From the NCBI RefSeq assembly GCF_016406305.1, contig NZ_CP066369.1, forward strand, positions 4,296,501-4,360,500: DNA of 64,000 bases, given 5' to 3'. How positions within the stretch are numbered: position 1 is the stretch's first letter; each line of letters opens with the position of its first letter. This DNA is from Shewanella putrefaciens. Lineage in GTDB: Bacteria; Pseudomonadota; Gammaproteobacteria; Enterobacterales; Shewanellaceae. Position numbers and translations under genes: made by a program. Below the pieces are notes generated by a model. It was not told the DNA's origin and did not search any database. It saw only the letters and a program-made list of their open reading frames with translations. Positions 43,173 to 52,620 of this stretch are shown piece by piece.

Positions 43173-45110
43173 ATGAAAAGGATTTTTTCCCTGCTCTGCC
43201 TGTTGCTCTGCAACCCTGCTTTTGCCGACTCAGCTCCCCTATTACCCGTCGAAGCCTTTGCCAGCATCCCAGATGTTAGCTCTGTACAACTCTCCCCTAA
43301 TGGCCAAAAAATCGCCTCGGTTGTGCGTGTCGAACTCCCTAAACTCAAGGGAACTGTAGTGAGTATTCTCGATTTAAATACGGGGGAGAAAAACTATGCC
43401 ATTCATACGGACAACCAAAAATTTGTCATCCAGTCATTACTGTGGGCAAATGATAATACCTTACTGATCAAAGCTAAGTTTCCGGCCAACCGTTACGGTA
43501 CGCCCACGATAGAAACCCGCCTCGTAAAGTATGATTTGACGACGAAAAAGACCGCAAATGTGCTCGCTAACAGCATCTTAGAGCGCCTCAGTTGGATCCC
43601 ACAGCATCAGGGGCAAATTATCGATCTTATGCCCGATGACCCCGATAGTTTTTTGCTCTCTTTAGATGGTATGGGTGAAAGTGTGGGCCAAGAAAGTGTG
43701 CTGAAAATCAATCTAGCGCAGGGAAAATCCACATATATTCAAAATGCGAAAAACCATGTCATAGGTTGGATTACCGACAGACAGCATAAGGTCCGCATTT
43801 CTATCTATAACGATGAGACTGAGTACCGCATTTATGAACAGCCAGAGCAGAAGAGTGATTCTCGCTTGCTCTGGACCTTTAAAGCCTTCGCTGAAGACAG
43901 TGTCTGGCCCTTAGGTTTCGATGCCGATCCTAATATTCTCTACGTTCGCGCCTATCACAATGGTTTTGAAGCCATTTTTAAAGTGAACCTAACCGACCCT
44001 AAGCTCACCAAAGAATTGGTCTACGCCAATGAAGAAACCGACGTCGAAGGCGAATTGCTTTATTCCACTCTGAAACAAAAAGTGATTGGAATAAGCGAGG
44101 GTGACGGCGAAGAATACACCTTTTGGGACAAGGAATATGCAGGCCTGCAGAATGGCCTTAAAGCCGTGTTGCCCAACGCCCGCAACTATATTACCCAGTT
44201 CAGCGCCGATGAGCGCCGCTACTTAGTGTATTCCACTAGCTCGACCGAGCCCGGCACTTATTATTTCGGCGATAGGGATGCAAAATCGCTCTACCCCATA
44301 GCGAATAGATACAACCAGCTCAACAGTGAATTGCTCGCAGAGACCCAATATCTAACCTATGAGGCAAGGGATAAGCTCAAAATTAATGCTTACCTCACAG
44401 TGCCAAAGGGGCACGAAGCCAAGCAACTGCCGACGATTATTTTCCCCCACGGCGGCCCCATCAGTTACGACAGCAATGACTTCGACTATTGGGCACAGTT
44501 TTTCGCCAATCGCGGTTACGCTGTCTTTCGGATGAATTTCAGGGGCTCGGCGGGTTACGGCTATGAATTTATGAAAGCTGGCCTAAAAAGCTGGGGACTG
44601 GAGATGCAAAACGACGTCGAAGATGGGACTCGATACCTTATCGATCAAGGTATTAGCGACCCTAAACGTATCTGCATTGTTGGAGCCAGTTACGGTGGCT
44701 ACGCGGCCTTAATGGGGGCGGCCATGACCCCCGATCTCTACCGCTGCGCAGTGAGTGTTGCGGGCGTTACCGATGTGGCCTACCTAGTCAAATCCAGCCG
44801 CAGACATACCAATTATGAAGTGGTTAAAGAGCAAATAGGCAGCGATCTCGATGCACTCTATGAACGCTCACCGATTAGCAAAGCGGCCAACATTAATATC
44901 CCAGTTTTGTTGCTGCATGGCGATAAGGACAGGATAGTCAAGGTTGAACATAGCCGCGAAATGTATGACGAACTCAAATCGCTGAAAAAACCAGTAGAGT
45001 ATATTGAGTTGGAAAATGGCGATCATTATCTGAGCAATAATGATCATCGCCTTGCCACCTTTAAGGCACTAGATAAGTTCCTCGCCGATAATCTCAAAAC
45101 CCAGCTATAA
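43173..45110 (+). CDS. S9 family prolyl oligopeptidase-type peptidase
   Basis: 645 residues: signal peptide (IFSLLCLLLCNPAFA), a WD/beta-propeller-like domain (about 30-390), and a C-terminal alpha/beta hydrolase with catalytic S506 (VGASYGGYAAL), D586 (LLHGDKDRIV) and H618 (NGDHYLS), plus the oxyanion segment FPHGGPISYD. It resembles dipeptidyl/acylaminoacyl peptidases secreted to the periplasm. Monocistronic; a strong terminator follows. Substrate preference cannot be read from sequence. Confidence 0.93.
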   Translation: MKRIFSLLCLLLCNPAFADSAPLLPVEAFASIPDVSSVQLSPNGQKIASVVRVELPKLKGTVVSILDLNTGEKNYAIHTDNQKFVIQSLLWANDNTLLIKAKFPANRYGTPTIETRLVKYDLTTKKTANVLANSILERLSWIPQHQGQIIDLMPDDPDSFLLSLDGMGESVGQESVLKINLAQGKSTYIQNAKNHVIGWITDRQHKVRISIYNDETEYRIYEQPEQKSDSRLLWTFKAFAEDSVWPLGFDADPNILYVRAYHNGFEAIFKVNLTDPKLTKELVYANEETDVEGELLYSTLKQKVIGISEGDGEEYTFWDKEYAGLQNGLKAVLPNARNYITQFSADERRYLVYSTSSTEPGTYYFGDRDAKSLYPIANRYNQLNSELLAETQYLTYEARDKLKINAYLTVPKGHEAKQLPTIIFPHGGPISYDSNDFDYWAQFFANRGYAVFRMNFRGSAGYGYEFMKAGLKSWGLEMQNDVEDGTRYLIDQGISDPKRICIVGASYGGYAALMGAAMTPDLYRCAVSVAGVTDVAYLVKSSRRHTNYEVVKEQIGSDLDALYERSPISKAANINIPVLLLHGDKDRIVKVEHSREMYDELKSLKKPVEYIELENGDHYLSNNDHRLATFKALDKFLADNLKTQL

Positions 45111-45156
45111 CTTAACGCTTCACGCTTAAAAGCCAGTAAAGTGAAAAGCTAAGCAT

Positions 45157-45187
45157 AAAAAAACGCGACTCAAGGTCGCGTTTTTTT
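45157..45187. terminator. Bidirectional terminator between S9 peptidase and nfuA
   Basis: Seven A, CGCGAC, loop TCAAG, GTCGCG, seven T: symmetric intrinsic terminator between convergent genes. Confidence 0.93.
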
Positions 45188-45208
45188 ATTGAAAATTAAT
45201 CAGCTAGA

Positions 45209-45787
45209 TTAAGCGTAAGAATGCTCACCGTGCTGGTGATCTGTCACGTCACGCACACCCATCAATTCACCTGGGAACATGTCTAACAGTTGTTTTTCGA
45301 TACCATCTTTCAGGGTGATATCAACTTGAGAACAACCGTTACAACCACCACCAAACTGCAGTACGGCTACGCCTTCTTTGGTGATCTCCACCAGCATGAT
45401 ATTACCGCCGTGGCTAGCAAGCTGAGGATTGATTTCAGATTGAATAACATACTCGATACGCTCGACTAGGGGCGCATCACCTGACACTTTACGCATTTTC
45501 GCATTAGGGGCTTTGAGTGTGAGCTGTGAGCCGAGTTGATCGGTTACAAAGTCAATGGTCGCTTCTTCAAGAAAAGGCGCACTCTTCTCATCGACCATAG
45601 CGTTAAAGCCATTGAACTCGAGTTCAATATCATCACTTTCAACCGCATCCGGTGGACAATAGGACACACCACACTCAGCTTGAGCGGTGCCAGGGCTTAT
45701 CACAAACACACGAATATGAGTGCCTTCAGGTTGATCTGCTAACAACTTAACAAAATGGGCTTGAGCCGCATCGGAAATAGTAATCAT
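45209..45787 (-). CDS. nfuA: Iron-sulfur cluster carrier NfuA
   Basis: 192 residues from the ATG at 45787, close to E. coli NfuA (191). An upstream in-frame extension of 23 residues is not supported. N-terminal degenerate A-type domain (MITISDAAQAHFVKLLADQPEGTHIRVFV) lacks the three cluster Cys of IscA, as expected for NfuA; the C-terminal Nfu domain has the cluster-binding CNGC (LQFGGGCNGCSQVDITL). It transfers [4Fe-4S] clusters to target enzymes, notably under oxidative stress. Monocistronic here. Confidence 0.96.
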   Translation of the reverse strand: MITISDAAQAHFVKLLADQPEGTHIRVFVISPGTAQAECGVSYCPPDAVESDDIELEFNGFNAMVDEKSAPFLEEATIDFVTDQLGSQLTLKAPNAKMRKVSGDAPLVERIEYVIQSEINPQLASHGGNIMLVEITKEGVAVLQFGGGCNGCSQVDITLKDGIEKQLLDMFPGELMGVRDVTDHQHGEHSYA

Positions 45788-46025
45788 GAAAACCTGCTCC
45801 GTCAGGGGATACCTGAGTGTTTTAGTAAGAATTAGCCGTATGATACTCCGACTCACCTTTGCTTTGTAGTCCCTTGGATAGCAAGTTTGTGGATTTTTGC
45901 CATAGTGATCACGATTTGACTGAGTGATTTTGACGGATTAAAGGATAAAGGCACAACCCATTAAAATCGAATAATGCTACAAAGACAGTCACTTGAGCCG
46001 GCATTCATCGCCGTTACACACATTC

Positions 46026-46820
46026 TCATCCTTCATTATCGAGATCGTCCAACAAGCCTGGCGCCTCTGCCCTTGCCAGACACCACACCTGAACATGCAC
46101 ATAGCGGGCCTCGAATAATCGGGCTATTTCGGCAACCGTAGTCCCTGTCGTCACTACATCATCCACCAAGGCAATACGCTGAAACTCAAAATCATCCGCG
46201 AGGATAAAGGCATCCTGTAAATTGCGCCGCCGCTGCGCCCCCGACAATCCCGCCTGCGGGTGCGTATCCTGCTGACGCATCAATCCCTCGTTAACTAAGG
46301 GCAACCGCAGAAGTTGGGATAATTCATGGGCAATCAACCAAGCTTGGTTAAATCCCCGCTGCCGCAAACGTTTTGGGTGTAGCGGTACAGGTACAAGAGC
46401 CTGTGGAAGCGTTAATAAACCTTGCTGTTCGAGGAGATAAATTCTCGCCACTAAAGCGCGGCACAATACGGGTAAGGCGGCGAGTTGCCCTTGATACTTA
46501 ATTGCACCTATCCAAGTGCCCAGCCCTTGGTGATAACTACAGGGGGCCACGACTTTACGCGGCTGGTGCTTTTGGCATTCACCACAGTAATCCATTTGCA
46601 ACTGCATTGATTTACCACACCCAAGGCAAATCGGGCCATGGTACAGGCAGGCTTGCAGGCAAATAGCACAAATCCCCGTATCGGGCGCTTGCATGGATTG
46701 GTGGCACAGCAGGCAACGGTTAGGTAAACTGCCCGCCAACCAAGTTGCAACTAAGCGATACACTAAACGCAGTAATCGAGTTCCATCCTGCGACCAAATC
46801 CCTTTGTTATCGCGCGGCAT
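46026..46820 (-). CDS. comF: ComF family phosphoribosyltransferase-like protein
   Basis: 264 residues. N-terminal Cys-rich zinc-finger region with paired Cys (CLLCH, CAICLQAC, CLGCG, CGECQ) followed by a PRT-fold domain with VPVPLHPKRLRQRGFNQAWLIA and the PRPP loop RIALVDDVVTTGTTVAE. ComF-type proteins (GntX/YhgH in E. coli) are linked to DNA uptake and use; in Gammaproteobacteria they sit next to bioH, as here, divergently with 32 bases between starts. Biochemical role is still unclear. Confidence 0.93.
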   Translation of the reverse strand: MPRDNKGIWSQDGTRLLRLVYRLVATWLAGSLPNRCLLCHQSMQAPDTGICAICLQACLYHGPICLGCGKSMQLQMDYCGECQKHQPRKVVAPCSYHQGLGTWIGAIKYQGQLAALPVLCRALVARIYLLEQQGLLTLPQALVPVPLHPKRLRQRGFNQAWLIAHELSQLLRLPLVNEGLMRQQDTHPQAGLSGAQRRRNLQDAFILADDFEFQRIALVDDVVTTGTTVAEIARLFEARYVHVQVWCLARAEAPGLLDDLDNEG

Positions 46821-46852
46821 ACATTAATCCTAATTATTTTTAGAGGCATAGA

Positions 46853-47647
46853 GTGAACCAAGTGACCCACATACCTCAACCCTATGTGCATATTGACACC
46901 AGAGGCCAAGGGCCTGATGTGGTGATGCTCCACGGTTGGGGCGTTAACAGTGCCGTGTTTACACCGCTGCAGGAGTCGCTCTCTGAGTATAGGGTGCACT
47001 ACGTCGATCTGCCGGGCTTTGGATTAAGCCAACCGATTGCCGGCGGACTATCAGACTGGATCGAGGTTTTAGTGCAGGCTCTGCCCGCAAAGGCCATTTG
47101 GGCGGGTTGGTCATTGGGTGGATTAGTGGCGACTCAGGCGGCGCTCAGTCATCCCTCACATATTAATGGACTCATAACCATAGCCTCGTCCCCTTGCTTT
47201 ATGGCGAGGGAAGCTGAAGCATGGCCTGGCATCCCACCCGAAGTGCTTAACCAATTTGGCGAACAACTCGAGCAAAATCTACCTCGCACCATAGAACGCT
47301 TCTTAGCCATCCAAGCTATGGGGAGTGAAACCGCTAAAGAAGACATCAAACAACTGCGGGATCTCGTGCTTGCGCGTCCCTTGCCCCATGCAACAGCTTT
47401 GACTCAAGGTCTTGAAATGCTTGCAGGAATAGACTTAAGACCGCAAATGCCAACTATCCAACAACCTTGGCTGAGGGTCTGGGGACGGCTCGATGGACTC
47501 GTGCCTAAACGGGTACAACCTAAGATGCCAACGGCGACTCAAATAGAAGATGTGGTATTAGCCAAAGCCTCCCATGCTCCCTTCATTTCCCATAGAGATG
47601 AGTTTTTACAGGTATTTTTACCTTGGTTAGCACGGCAGACACGCTAG
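46853..47647 (+). CDS. bioH: Pimeloyl-[acyl-carrier protein] methyl ester esterase BioH
   Basis: 264 residues from a GTG at 46853. Alpha/beta hydrolase with VVMLHGWGVNSAVF (oxyanion region), nucleophile S87 in AGWSLGGLVA, acid in VWGRLDGLVP and catalytic His in SHAPFISH. BioH cleaves the methyl ester of pimeloyl-ACP, ending the disguised fatty-acid route that feeds biotin synthesis. Divergent from comF as in E. coli, which supports the assignment over a generic hydrolase. Confidence 0.95.
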   Translation: MNQVTHIPQPYVHIDTRGQGPDVVMLHGWGVNSAVFTPLQESLSEYRVHYVDLPGFGLSQPIAGGLSDWIEVLVQALPAKAIWAGWSLGGLVATQAALSHPSHINGLITIASSPCFMAREAEAWPGIPPEVLNQFGEQLEQNLPRTIERFLAIQAMGSETAKEDIKQLRDLVLARPLPHATALTQGLEMLAGIDLRPQMPTIQQPWLRVWGRLDGLVPKRVQPKMPTATQIEDVVLAKASHAPFISHRDEFLQVFLPWLARQTR

Positions 47648-47708
47648 CGCTTTATCTTTGAGCAATTAATGGCTAGTATTTAACCATTAGTGTTCCAAGG
47701 AGTTTTCC

Positions 47709-48263
47709 ATGTTAGTTGTCAGTAACTACCCCCAAGTCCCGCTAGCGACCACTAATGTCGCCACGGACACGGCTCGGGTCGACAACCAACTCAAGCCAGT
47801 GGTCATTCCTCCCCAAGCGGCCACTAAAGGCCACGAAGAACGCGCCTTCAATCCACAAAATGAACGCACAGCAGAACAAGCCCAGCAACAGGCACGCTTA
47901 CTCGAGCACAGCCAACAACAGATCCAAGAAAAACAGCAGCAACAGCAATCCTCACAGCAGCAAAATCAACAGCAACAAGAGAAAAAAGCCCCCGTTCTAG
48001 CGGCAGTGCCAGCACAAGCAAAAACCTTGAAGATCGCCCCCCGAGGCCAAGCAGCACTGCAGCGAAAGGATATACGCTTAAAGGTGGGTCAAAGCGCGAT
48101 AAATTACGCCAGCACCAACGCTAAAGCGAGCCATAACCCAACTCGCCCGTCCATCCAAGGCGAATCCCCCCAGTTTTACCAGCAGCTTGGGCAGCGTATC
48201 GGTCTATTTTACGAGCAACAGACCCAGCCAGAACAAGAGCCCGCCATGTCAGCTTGGATTTAA
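47709..48263 (+). CDS. Gln-rich hypothetical protein, unrecognised
   Basis: 184 residues, ATG at 47709 with AAGGAG about seven bases upstream, so expression is likely. The middle (about 55-95) is a Gln-rich, charged, probably coiled-coil stretch (QQQARLLEHSQQQIQEKQQQ). The N-terminus (MLVVSNYPQVPLATTN) and the C-terminal part (SPQFYQQLGQRIGLFYEQQ) look like short conserved ends. No signal peptide, membrane helix or known domain. It lies between bioH and the CRISPR-Cas island and marks the likely left border of that island. Confidence 0.7.
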   Translation: MLVVSNYPQVPLATTNVATDTARVDNQLKPVVIPPQAATKGHEERAFNPQNERTAEQAQQQARLLEHSQQQIQEKQQQQQSSQQQNQQQQEKKAPVLAAVPAQAKTLKIAPRGQAALQRKDIRLKVGQSAINYASTNAKASHNPTRPSIQGESPQFYQQLGQRIGLFYEQQTQPEQEPAMSAWI

Positions 48264-48429
48264 CCTACCCCATTTCAAGGTTCTGCCACAGCAAAAACAA
48301 CAGATGATCAGGCTGCACACAGACAGTCAAAAGTGTGATCTCCCTCCCGATAGTCTCCCTAGCTTAGTGACTACTCAAGTTGGCAGCAATAAACCACTTG
48401 TTGTCTTTGTATCTGTTACGTTAAGGTAA

Positions 48430-49314
48430 ATGCTACTTTACAATGTGCCACCGGCTAAACTTCAAGGAAATGAAGTGGTTATTATTAATCAGGACATAAG
48501 ATTATGGTTTATCGAACTGATTGCCTGGTGGGAAGGTCGCATCAGCGCCAGCCACTTAATTCGCCAGTTTGGCATCAGCCGCACTCAAGCCCGAAACGAC
48601 ATTCTCTATTATCAACAGTTGTTGCCCGGTAACCTGCTATATCACGCCAGTTATAAAGGCTTTCTGCCACAAAACGATTTTCAGCAAGCCTATATTTCCG
48701 GCGATGTTGTGGAATACCTGAATTGGATAAGTCATCAAGACGCCATCACAGATGTAAGCACTGCTTTGCCATACACCACTTTGGCTTTGCCAAAACGCCA
48801 GGTCAGTGCCGAAATCATGCGGATATTGGTCTCTGCTATCAGGCAAAAGCGCCGGGTGGATGTGGATTACGTTTCGGTCAGCAACCCCGACCGCCAGGGC
48901 CGTATAATAGTACCGCACCATTTTGTCAGCGCTGGCTTACGATGGCATTTGCGGGCTTACTGTGAAAAGTCAAAAGGCTTTCGCGACTTTGTCTTAAGCC
49001 GCTTTCGTGGTGTGCCTGAACTGATGGATAAAACCAAAATCAGTGCACAAGAAGACAGCGGCTGGACCACTGAGCTTTGTTTAGAATTTCAGCCCGATCC
49101 CCGCTTAAAGCCAGCACAACAAAACGTGCTGGCCCACGACTACCAGATGCAGCAAGGCAAACTCCTTATCCATAGCCGTGCTTGCCTTGCCCAATACGTA
49201 TTACAGGAAATGCAGGTCAACATCCGCGACATCGACATCAGCCCCGAAGCTCAACAACTGGTTTTGGTAAATCTAAACGACATAAAACCATGGCTATTCG
49301 AAGAAAAATCATAA
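48430..49314 (+). CDS. WYL-domain transcriptional regulator (CapW/BrxR-like) next to cas operon
   Basis: 294 residues. N-terminal winged helix-turn-helix (LIAWWEGRISASHLIRQFGISRTQARNDILYYQQLLPGNL), central WYL domain (ILVSAIRQKRRVDVDYVSVSNPDRQ...IIVPHHFVSAGLRWHLRAYCEKSKGFRDFVLSRF; the eponymous triplet is WHL here) and a C-terminal WCX-like extension. This domain order and size are those of CapW/BrxR regulators, dimeric repressors found in front of CBASS, BREX and other phage-defence operons. It is 103 bases upstream of cas3 on the same strand, with a hairpin between. It probably senses a nucleic-acid or nucleotide ligand through the WYL domain and controls cas expression; that is inference. 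The start could be a few codons later. Confidence 0.85.
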   Translation: MLLYNVPPAKLQGNEVVIINQDIRLWFIELIAWWEGRISASHLIRQFGISRTQARNDILYYQQLLPGNLLYHASYKGFLPQNDFQQAYISGDVVEYLNWISHQDAITDVSTALPYTTLALPKRQVSAEIMRILVSAIRQKRRVDVDYVSVSNPDRQGRIIVPHHFVSAGLRWHLRAYCEKSKGFRDFVLSRFRGVPELMDKTKISAQEDSGWTTELCLEFQPDPRLKPAQQNVLAHDYQMQQGKLLIHSRACLAQYVLQEMQVNIRDIDISPEAQQLVLVNLNDIKPWLFEEKS

Positions 49315-49325
49315 GCTTAATAACA

Positions 49326-49354
49326 ACCTGCACACTTAGTTTGCAGGTGTTTTT
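49326..49354 (+). terminator. Hairpin with T-run between the WYL regulator and cas3
   Basis: Perfect stem ACCTGCA (49326-49332) / TGCAGGT (49342-49348), 9-base loop, followed by GTTTTTG. It fits an intrinsic terminator separating the regulator transcript from the cas operon; being an inverted repeat in front of cas3 it could also be, or overlap, an operator for the regulator. Confidence 0.65.
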
Positions 49355-49417
49355 GTACAGTGTTGTTAGTTCAGGGATTGAAGGTAGAGTGGTGATGTTG
49401 AAAAGGAGATATAGCAA

Positions 49418-51883
49418 ATGAATTATATCGCTCATCCGGCAAAAGATGGCATTAACCATCAAAGCGTCAAGACACATTTGGTAGAAGTTGGCGCTTTAGC
49501 TGCAGGCTATGCAAGCAAAATAGGCCAGAGTGATGTCGGTTTTTTGCTGGGTTTATTGCATGACTTCGGCAAATTTAGTCAGGCCTTTCAAGACTATATG
49601 CAGCTTATTATTCAGCAGGCGGTATCAAGTTTTGATCCTGACATTGACGATGTTGACGTAAAAAGTTTGAAAGGAAAAATCGACCATTCATCTGCAGGCG
49701 CACAGTGGGTTTTTCAGCACCTGCTGCCTGTTGCGCTGCGATGCTTTCCTGAAAATGGATCCTCAGATCAAAAACTGGCAATTGCAACAGTACAAATTTT
49801 AGCTTTATGTATTGCCTCTCATCACAGCGGTTTAATTGACTGTTTGCCCTCTGAAAATGGTCCAGGCTTTTTAAATCGAGTACGTAAAGCTGACGATCTT
49901 ACGCATCTACAAGAATGTATGAAATCGGCAGATACGGAGATTTTAGCCAAAGCCGCATCCTTGGGATCTGCTGATTTTATTAAGAGTGTCGTTGACAACT
50001 TAAAACAACACTCATCAGAAGCCTTTGAACACAGTGACATTGTTTCTGCATTTAATCTTGGCTTTTACACTAAGTTTCTTTTCAGCTGCCTTATCGATGC
50101 AGACAGGGTAAACAGTGCTGATTTTGAAAACCCGGATTACAGCCAGCACCGGCATTTAAAACCGAATTGGGCATTAGCTTGTCAACGTATGGAAGCTTTT
50201 GTCACCACATTGAAAGCCAGAAATACCGTTGACGATATACGCAGGCAAATCTCAGACAATTGCTTAAAACATGCTGGCGATGCACAGGGAATCTACAGCC
50301 TTACAGTGCCTACTGGCGGCGGTAAAACCTATTCCAGTTTGCGCTTTGCTTTACATCACGCCAGAAAACATCAGTTGGATAGAATTTTTTATATTATTCC
50401 CTACACCTCAATAATTGAGCAGAATGCTGAGGCAATCAGGAATGTCCTGCACCGTGATGATGATGCCAGACCATGGGTGTTAGAGCATCACTCTAATCTG
50501 GAACCAGAACAGCAAACCTGGCACAGCAAATTGGTCAGTGAAAACTGGGACGCGCCAATAGTACTGACCACTATGGTGCAGTTTCTGGAAACCTTACTCA
50601 GCGGCGGCACCCGAGGTGTCAGACGGTTACATCAGTTGGCCAATAGCGTCATTGTATTTGATGAAATCCAAACTTTACCGGTTAACTGCATCCACTTATT
50701 CAACAATTCACTGAACTTCTTGGCTGCACATTGTAAGACAACAGCTGTGTTGTGCACTGCAACTCAGCCGTTGTTGCATCAAGTGCAAAATGAAAGAAGA
50801 GGCAGGCTGCACCTGCCTGCCGACAACGAGTTGATACCGGATGTAACAGAGTTATTTGAACAGTTAAAACGTGTAGAAATTTTAGATAAGACAAAAACTC
50901 CGGGTTGGTCTTTGCAGGAGATTACAGCATTAGCGCTTGAGCAACTGACCTTAAAGCAAAGCTGCCTGGTTATTGTAAATACTAAAAACTGGGCACAGGC
51001 ACTGTTTAAATCTGCACAGCAACTGCAGCAAATTAATGCCGATGGGTTAATTCATTTGAGCACGGCGCAATGTCCGACACACCGTAAACTATTACTCACC
51101 AAAGTAAGGCAACGCTTAGATAACGGCTTACCGGTACTGTGCATCAGTACCCAGTTAATTGAGGCCGGGGTCGATGTAGATTTCGCGTCAGTGATCCGTT
51201 TTCAGGCCGGGCTCGATTCTTTAGCTCAGGCCGCCGGCCGCTGTAACCGTAACGGCAGGCATCCCACTGCTCAGGTTTATGTGATTAACCCTGACAAAGA
51301 AACTATCGATTTGCTGACGGATATCAAGGTTGGGCGTGACACAACAAAACGCATATTTAACGAGTTTAAAAATCAGGATTTTTTAAAACCCAAAGTCATG
51401 CAGCAGTATTTTCAGTACTACTTTTTTGACCGCAGCGACCAGATGCATTACCCGCTAAAAGCAACTGCGGCGGCAGGTGAAAATAATTTACTGAATTTAT
51501 TGAGTACCAATCAAAACAACCCAAACGGTAACGTGCCACTTACCTTACACCATGCGTTTATGACGGCAGGTAAAGCCTTTAAGGCAATAGATGCACCAAC
51601 TCAATCGCTGATCGTACCTTTTGGTGAAGGTAAAACATTAATAACTCAGCTGTGTGCAGCAAACAAGAAGTTCGACGCTACGCACTACTACCAGCTACTG
51701 CGCAGAGTACAAAAATATAGCGTTAATTTATTTCCGAATCTTTGGCAGAAACTACAACAGCAGAAGGCAATTTACGAGATAGCTGAAGGCGAAGGCGTTT
51801 TCTACCTTGATGAGCGCTTTTATAGTGAAGATTTTGGTGTCTGCACAGAGTTCTGTGCAGGACAGCAAGTTTTAGTTTTGTAA
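49418..51883 (+). CDS. cas3: Type I-C CRISPR-associated nuclease-helicase Cas3
   Basis: 821 residues. N-terminal HD nuclease: H48-D49 in LLGLLHDFGKFSQAF, further metal ligands in KIDHSSAGAQWV and CIASHHSGLIDCLP. SF2 helicase: Walker A PTGGGKTYSSLRF (K303), DEIQ box D415-Q418 (IVFDEIQTLP), LCTATQPLL, and the C-terminal QAAGRCNRNGRH motif VI. After Cascade binds a target, Cas3 nicks and unwinds the displaced strand. AAAAGGAG ribosome site just upstream. First gene of the operon, followed by cas5c after 17 bases. Confidence 0.98.
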   Translation: MNYIAHPAKDGINHQSVKTHLVEVGALAAGYASKIGQSDVGFLLGLLHDFGKFSQAFQDYMQLIIQQAVSSFDPDIDDVDVKSLKGKIDHSSAGAQWVFQHLLPVALRCFPENGSSDQKLAIATVQILALCIASHHSGLIDCLPSENGPGFLNRVRKADDLTHLQECMKSADTEILAKAASLGSADFIKSVVDNLKQHSSEAFEHSDIVSAFNLGFYTKFLFSCLIDADRVNSADFENPDYSQHRHLKPNWALACQRMEAFVTTLKARNTVDDIRRQISDNCLKHAGDAQGIYSLTVPTGGGKTYSSLRFALHHARKHQLDRIFYIIPYTSIIEQNAEAIRNVLHRDDDARPWVLEHHSNLEPEQQTWHSKLVSENWDAPIVLTTMVQFLETLLSGGTRGVRRLHQLANSVIVFDEIQTLPVNCIHLFNNSLNFLAAHCKTTAVLCTATQPLLHQVQNERRGRLHLPADNELIPDVTELFEQLKRVEILDKTKTPGWSLQEITALALEQLTLKQSCLVIVNTKNWAQALFKSAQQLQQINADGLIHLSTAQCPTHRKLLLTKVRQRLDNGLPVLCISTQLIEAGVDVDFASVIRFQAGLDSLAQAAGRCNRNGRHPTAQVYVINPDKETIDLLTDIKVGRDTTKRIFNEFKNQDFLKPKVMQQYFQYYFFDRSDQMHYPLKATAAAGENNLLNLLSTNQNNPNGNVPLTLHHAFMTAGKAFKAIDAPTQSLIVPFGEGKTLITQLCAANKKFDATHYYQLLRRVQKYSVNLFPNLWQKLQQQKAIYEIAEGEGVFYLDERFYSEDFGVCTEFCAGQQVLVL

Positions 51884-51900
51884 TTTAAAAGGACTGAATA

Positions 51901-52620
51901 ATGGCGACAAAACCAATGAAAAACAGCATTAGTTTTCGTCTGTGGGGGCGATATGCGCTATTTACCGATCCGATAACTAAAGTCGGCGGTGAAAAATGCT
52001 CGTATCACCTGCCAACTTATGAGGCATTAAAGGGCGTTTTAAAATCCATTTACTGGAAGCCAACACTGATCTGGTATGTAGACAGAGTCAGAGTGATTAA
52101 GCCGCTGCGCACCCAAACTAAAGGCACTAAGCCGTTAAACTGGGGCGGCGGCAACAGTCTGGCGATTTACACCTTTTTGCATGATGTTGAGTATCAGGTT
52201 GAGGCGCATTTTGAATGGAATGAACACCGACCAGAGCTTGCCGCAGACAGAGTGGATGGCAAGCATTTTAGTATTGCTACACGGGTACTGGAAAAAGGTG
52301 GAAGGCAGGATATCTTCCTCGGCACCCGTGATTGTCAGGCCTATGTAGAGCCTTGTGAGTTTGGCGAAGGCGCTGGCGCCTACGACAATATTGACGAACT
52401 GGGTCTTGGTTTAATGTTTCACGGTTTTGATTATCCGGATGAAACCGGAGTTAACGAATTACACAGCCGGTTTTGGCATGCAACGATGAAACACGGAGTT
52501 GTTACCTTTCCCCGGCCGGAAGATTGCCAAATCAGACGTTTTGTTCGTGAGATGCAACCAAAAGAATTTGCGCTTGATGTCAATCAACAGTCGGTTGATA
52601 CGCTGGAGGCTTCACTATGA
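51901..52620 (+). CDS. cas5c: Type I-C Cascade subunit and crRNA-processing nuclease Cas5c
   Basis: 239 residues, RAMP fold: ISFRLWGRYALFTDPITKVGGEKCSYHLPTYEALKGVLKSIYWKPTLIWYVDRVRV is the Cas5d/Cas5c hallmark N-terminus, and FLGTRDCQAYVEPCEFGEGAGAYD is conserved further on. In type I-C systems, which have no Cas6, Cas5c cuts the repeat RNA and stays on the crRNA 5' handle. Its stop overlaps the cas8c start (ATGA), so translation is coupled. Confidence 0.97.
   Translation: MATKPMKNSISFRLWGRYALFTDPITKVGGEKCSYHLPTYEALKGVLKSIYWKPTLIWYVDRVRVIKPLRTQTKGTKPLNWGGGNSLAIYTFLHDVEYQVEAHFEWNEHRPELAADRVDGKHFSIATRVLEKGGRQDIFLGTRDCQAYVEPCEFGEGAGAYDNIDELGLGLMFHGFDYPDETGVNELHSRFWHATMKHGVVTFPRPEDCQIRRFVREMQPKEFALDVNQQSVDTLEASL

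Noticed and set aside
45209..45787. NfuA N-terminal domain lacking the A-type Cys as a sign of damage.
   Set aside because: The degenerate A-type domain is normal for NfuA; the functional CNGC motif is intact.
49370..49385. GGATTGAA upstream of cas3 matching the 3' end of the CRISPR repeat, as a possible regulatory pseudo-repeat (crRNA-like guide RNA).
   Set aside because: Only 8 bases match, the GC stem of the repeat is absent at the right distance, and the following bases show no complementarity to the nearby promoter regions. Chance is the simpler explanation.
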